Shown here one piece after another: positions 60,001 to 64,000 of a stretch of DNA of 64,000 nucleotides. The notes beneath the pieces are model-generated. The model had not been told where the DNA came from. It worked only from the letters and a program-made list of their open reading frames with translations, and searched no databases. The stretch is from Ceratodon purpureus (taxonomy: Eukaryota > Streptophyta > Bryopsida > Pseudoditrichales > Ditrichaceae): the NCBI GenBank assembly GCA_014871385.1, contig CM026425.1, positions 17,254,637 to 17,318,636 of the forward strand, written 5' to 3'. Position 1 is the first letter of the stretch. Every line of letters begins with the position of its first letter. The position numbers were made by a program, and so were the translations under genes.

Positions 60001-60644
60001 TTTGATCTGTTTAGGCTCGATATTCGCCAAGATTGGACTCTCTTTAATTAGTTGGTGCCGCCGAATGGAGCTTGGTTTAGGGCATTCGTGGTATACTCGT
60101 TCCAAGGCTTCCACTTGTTCATTGGTATACCGTACATACTTTCCAGAGGCATCCATGCTCTTGTATTTGTCAGAACCCGCCTGCATGCAACAAAACGGCG
60201 CGGTTCAAACATGTCCAAAACTGTTGCATCTTTAAAGTTCACAGAAGCAAAAGCTGGAATATTGGAATATCTTAAATAACACCAGAAGTTCTTCTTCATC
60301 TACTCGCTCAAACTGAAGAGATAATTCTTATCAACTTCAATTCGTGGTGTGGTCCTAAAAGATTTTCAGTGTAATTTGAGTAGAGATCAGAACAGTTCAC
60401 ACAACCTACGCGACCACTTGGCCAAACATTTCGCTCATTACAATGTGAAAGTCACATTGTAACTTCCGCGTTCTACGTGCCACGGGTGTACGAGAACAAT
60501 ACAAAGGACTTCCCTCCCCCCTTACACGGCTTCCGAAATGCATTACATTACAGCGTTCACAACTGTCTGTATGTACACTACCTTGTCCATGCTTGAGTCG
60601 AAGGTTTCATAATCGTTCTCCATGTGAAACATCGGAGCAGGCAT
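54097..60644 (-). CDS. C3HDZ: Class III HD-Zip transcription factor (REV/PHB/CNA-type), 18 exons
   Basis: Minus-strand exons: 60582-60644, 59981-60180, 59397-59595, 59086-59189, 58727-58817, 58248-58457, 57954-58037, 57672-57827, 57305-57379, 57051-57157, 56751-56940, 56368-56550, 56127-56204, 55746-55883, 55230-55546, 54845-54950, 54477-54626, 54097-54246. They join to 866 residues with consistent phases. These nuclear factors control meristems, organ polarity and vasculature in vascular plants, and leaf and shoot form in mosses. Homeodomain at about 35-98 (KYVRYTNEQVEALERVYHEC, then IKVWFQNRRCREKQRKE), leucine zipper (LNKLLMEENERLAKHASQL, then LDNHALRQQL), START domain with LISIAEETLTDFLAKATGTA and YLIRPCEGGG, a conserved SRGF-like segment (SQRLAKGFNDAVNGF), and a C-terminal MEKHLA domain with EFVFANRAGLEMFETT and ending AFLFMNWSFMT. 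Length is typical (about 830-870). It carries a miR165/166 site. Confidence 0.96.
58448..58737 (-). promoter_or_regulatory. miR165/166 target site split by an intron
   Basis: The mRNA site is assembled from the last 11 bases of exon 5 (CTGGTATGAAG, 58,727-58,737) and the first 10 of exon 6 (CCTGGTCCGG, 58,448-58,457). It encodes PGMKPGPD at the START-domain entry. The canonical angiosperm site has CTGGGATGAAG in the first half, so there is one change (G to T), at a position where miR166 (UCGGACCAGGCUUCAUUCCC plus C) would be mismatched. The core ATGAAGCCTGGTCCG is fully complementary. The intact site exists only after splicing. Confidence 0.88.
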
Positions 60645-61660
60645 AATCTACTGGCGTCCGGATCCCGCAGGCAACTCCGAAACTCACATTGTCAGCGGAG
60701 CTCGCAGCCTTCACACTGACTCCTGCATCGTATTACTGCTGCTCCCTAGTCAAGACTTGTCTCGCTCCAGGTGACTTCAAGAATGCCAGAACAAGAACAA
60801 AGCCAAAGTCGAGAGAGCTACCGTAAGGCGCAACAGATTACGAACCTTTCACACTGGCGGAATATCCCGCAGCTGCTTACAGAAGCCGCAAGGGTTTTGA
60901 CTCGTCACAAGGTAAACTGGACCTCGAAACGCTACGAACTGTAGGCCCCGCAACCAGACGCCCCGCTCCCAGACTGCACAAGGAACAAGTCAAATGGCGC
61001 TTCAATTCACTGCCGTCTCAAGAGCTCGTTGAACGCTTCAAAGCCACCTCCGCCAACCATAGCCAACAGTCCTCCCCGCAATCGAAACCTCCGAGCCACC
61101 TCCAAACCACTACCAGCACACACCTACGCCACTACCTGCGTCCTCACAACTTCGCTCTCCAGCCGCAACTGACGACTGCAACCAGAAGCTCCAACCATTT
61201 CTCTCACTAAACGAAACAAAACGAAACGAGAAGCTATCCATCGCGCTCATACATAATCTCCATGAATTTCCAACAGGCTTGCCACATGAGGCAGCTAGCT
61301 AGTACTAGTACTGGTACGCAACACGTCGAGCGCCCGCAACTCGTGATATGCCGCAACAGTAGCCTTCCAAGCAAACACTCTAACCACCTACACCTACACA
61401 ATCCTCACCGTCACTCCGTTCTCTTTCTCCTCTCCTCCCGCCACCTTCTCTCCCTCTCTCTCTCCCTCTCCCTCACCTCTACCTGAAACGCTCCTCTAAA
61501 CTCTCTTCCCCTACAAAAGAATATCCCGCTGCTCTCGCTGCAAGCAAAAACGAGAAGATACGAAGGCGGCGCGGCGACGACGACGAGCTGCTGATTACTG
61601 CTGTACAAATACTAAACTACTATGAACAGTGACTCGACGAGGAGCGCAAATTGGCAGATC
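60645..61660 (-). promoter_or_regulatory. Long 5' leader and core promoter region of the HD-Zip gene
   Basis: About 1 kb upstream of the start codon is rich in C and A on the plus strand, typical here of minus-strand leaders. On the minus strand, 61,420-61,487 is a GAGAGG/GAGAGA tract. Such tracts bind BASIC PENTACYSTEINE factors in plants and are common near homeobox-gene promoters. The exact transcription start cannot be read from the sequence. Confidence 0.5.
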
Positions 61661-63344
61661 ATCACAATAATAATATGTTTATGCCGAGTGCGCACACAAA
61701 AAATAAGTTAAGCTATACGAACCTGTCGAGCTTAACTTATATCGCCCCCTCCCTCCGCCCCCCCGCCCGCCCGTCCGTCCGACCGCGCGCCTGCCTCCAC
61801 ACCCCGACTCCAGTCGATCTCTCTCCCCGCCTGCCTGCTGTGCCGTCGCTCTCCTCCCTGGCCGCGACGGAATTACTGTGCCATGGCAGTGAATACAGTA
61901 ACCCCGGTGCTTCAACAGTGAACAGTGAACAGTAAACAATGAACAGTGCGCAGTGCCCCCCCCCCCGTCCTCTCCCTGCTTCCCCTCTGCTTTCCCTCTG
62001 CCCTTGCAGACCTGGTTGGTGCAGTAAGGAGTGGTGTGTACAAACCAGCATGAGAGCTCTGCTGCAGCTCGATCGAGTGTGCGAGGCGACGTCAACGCTG
62101 CACACAAGCTCACAACGCCACATCTCCCCCCCAGTGTCACCGGTCATCACCCGTGTATCACACCACTATCACCCAAGTATCACACAGGTAACATCCGAGG
62201 CGCGGAGGAGGAGGGGGACGAAGGTGAAGCAAATGCCGTTTGTTTAGTTTCTGCAATAAATTTCCATGCGTAGATATTGTTAAATTTTCCGTGCATTTCC
62301 TCGCGCTTCCTAGATCCAACATCATCTAGAAAAATCCTAGATTCTGTAAGTACGAGAACCCCAAAACCGTGGTGATGTAGGAGAGTGATAGATTTGAGGG
62401 TTGTGTGTGTAGATTTGGGTACAGTGACGGGGTTGGGGGGTGGGGGGCGTTGTTCATGGAGTGATGATGGGGGGCCTGGGCTGGGGCGTCATCATGGCTG
62501 CGAACGCTGCCCGTTCCTTTTCTGTACCACCCTTGGGCCACCATGTATGAGCCTTCCCCTTCGGCCCCTTCGGTACTAGAGCACTCCTTCGGTGGTTTCT
62601 GTCATTGCCTGGACAACAAAGGGACACCACTTGGTTCGGTTGTTTTTGTTGGAGGTGTAGTATTTTAATGATATTATTTTTTATGATGAATTTTTAATGG
62701 ATTCTACAATGGGATACGACAGTGTGGGAATATTGGTAATTATTATTTTCCAGCTAGGTCTGTGTCCATTTTTGCAACAAATTTGTGTTTGACAGATTTG
62801 GAAAGATGGCATTGGGCTCCTTTTAAACAAGTTCCTTGATCAAGCTCTTTGATCACCTAACTGTTTGGAGTTTCTCCCAGTTTGCGAAATCTGGAATCTG
62901 GAGATCCTTAAGAAGCGGGTGAGCCCGCTGCAATTCCTGGACAGGACTTTTGGGGGAATTCCATAATTGAGTCTGGTTTTTCCTTTTTTGGAACGAATGA
63001 GGTGCAACAAAAAACAGCTTTTTTCCCATGAAACATGTGCACGGACCTCAAGAGCTTTTTCAATGGAGCAGGGTTCAATCAAAGGTTCAAGCCTATTTTT
63101 CGTGCATTAGAGTTATTCGTGAAGGGAATCGGTCTTTTGCCCTCCTTTTTTCATGAAAAATACAATTTGACTTCGATTTTGAGTGTAGCCGCAAAGGAAA
63201 ATAATCTAAGGATTTGAGTATTTTATGGAGGTGTCAATTGCCACAAATGGCACGAATCCCCCAAAAAATAAAAGATCAGTACTCGTCTTCATTCCACTCT
63301 GGTACTATTCCTAAAATCATGAAGACAGGTTGAAACTTGAGTTT
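61661..63344. other. Upstream intergenic region, no gene seen
   Basis: 61.7-62.3 kb is GC-rich and low in complexity (CCCCGCCCGCCCGTCCGTCC near 61,760; GAACAGTGAACAGTAAACAA, repeated AACAGT, near 61,918-61,946; a C-run at 61,957). It may be distal promoter. 62.3-63.3 kb is spacer with repeat-like phrases and no supported frame. Confidence 0.45.
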
Positions 63345-63970
63345 TGGAATTCCACCCCTCAAAAACTAGTCTATCTAGTACTTAAAACAAGTGATGTAGT
63401 AAGACCCTGTTAGTGGACTCGCCACTATACTTTTTCAATTTTATAGTCAAAAATCAAGGATTTGAGGTACTTTGCGGATAATTCAACTGTGTTACAAAAT
63501 TATAACTTAACCCCTAAAATTTCTGAGGGTATTTTTCATTAAAACTGCCTGAAAACAGCCCCTCTCCAAAGCAAGGTGGATTTTGTAAAGTTGGGGTCTT
63601 AATTAGTACATCTAACTGTAAGAACTTGTAGCTAACTTTTATGTCTATATGTCCATGAAATCTTACACACTCGTTCCCCACCAATTGCAAGATCATAACG
63701 TTCAAAGTTGAAAAACAAGTTTTTTTTCCCAACGCAAAAAGGGAACATCAGAGTTTTGAAGGCCCAAAAAACCATTTTTTTGCATTATGGATTTTGGGGG
63801 TTTTCATGCACGTCAAAGAAGACTGAGTTAGCTAATTGTACCAAAAAGATCATATTCAAAAAAGTTGTGGAAGGTTGCCAAAAAAATCATTTTCCGCTAG
63901 GGGGTATACTGAAATTCACAAACAAAGGCCGATTTTTGACAATAAAAATAGCATATGAAAAAAAATTGGA
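63345..63970 (+). repeat. Diverged dispersed repeat, copy 2
   Basis: Counterpart of 39,680-40,130 in the same orientation, somewhat longer between shared blocks. It may extend beyond the window. Non-coding, family unknown. Confidence 0.6.
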
Positions 63971-64000
63971 TTAAAAATCCGAACAGTGGGAACATGCTCT

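Noticed and set aside
61651..62273. Open frames in the GC-rich region upstream of the HD-Zip gene
   Set aside because: Low-complexity C-rich sequence with frames on both strands and no domains; best read as promoter/spacer.

Overview
This is nuclear DNA from a land plant, most likely a bryophyte and probably a moss of the Physcomitrium type. The reasons are multi-exon genes with 100-400 base GT-AG introns, very AT-rich spacers with long (TA)n runs, and plant-type genes: a class III HD-Zip factor, a two-domain ELC/VPS23, a plant aldehyde oxidase and a UBP26-like protease. The species is an inference. Intron joins were made by eye, and every multi-exon model given high confidence closes in frame.

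Layout. 1-6.3 kb: an intronless CDC50/ALIS gene (+) and a MIC10 gene (-). 6.3-13.3 kb: a repeat-rich spacer with a 25-base minisatellite, a second copy of its host repeat, and several foldbacks. 13.4-19.8 kb: a complete 14-exon aldehyde oxidase gene (+). 20-30.2 kb: an island of damaged or partial genes: an N-truncated SKIP/SNW copy, a UBP26-like gene whose catalytic Cys codon reads Gly and whose C-terminus is replaced, and minus-strand exon pieces of a TPR protein and an oil-body-associated (DUF1264) protein. 30.2-32.4 kb: a near-identical second copy of the 3' third of the aldehyde oxidase gene. 32.8-33.4 kb: a small membrane protein gene (-). 34-41 kb: AT-rich desert. 41.5-43.1 kb: ELC/VPS23 (+). 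44-46.5 kb: a second AT desert. 47.5-50.1 kb: U5 snRNP 40 kDa WD40 protein (+). 54.1-60.6 kb: an 18-exon class III HD-Zip gene (-) with a miR165/166 site assembled across a splice junction. 61-64 kb: its leader and promoter, then repeats.

The intact genes are unrelated housekeeping or developmental genes: membrane lipid flipping, mitochondrial cristae, aldehyde oxidation, ESCRT-I sorting, splicing and meristem/polarity control. The most unusual structure is the 10.2 kb island at 19,977-30,202. It is bracketed by a 2.2 kb direct repeat of aldehyde oxidase sequence, as if foreign filler had been captured at a staggered break, or carried in by a gene-capturing element.
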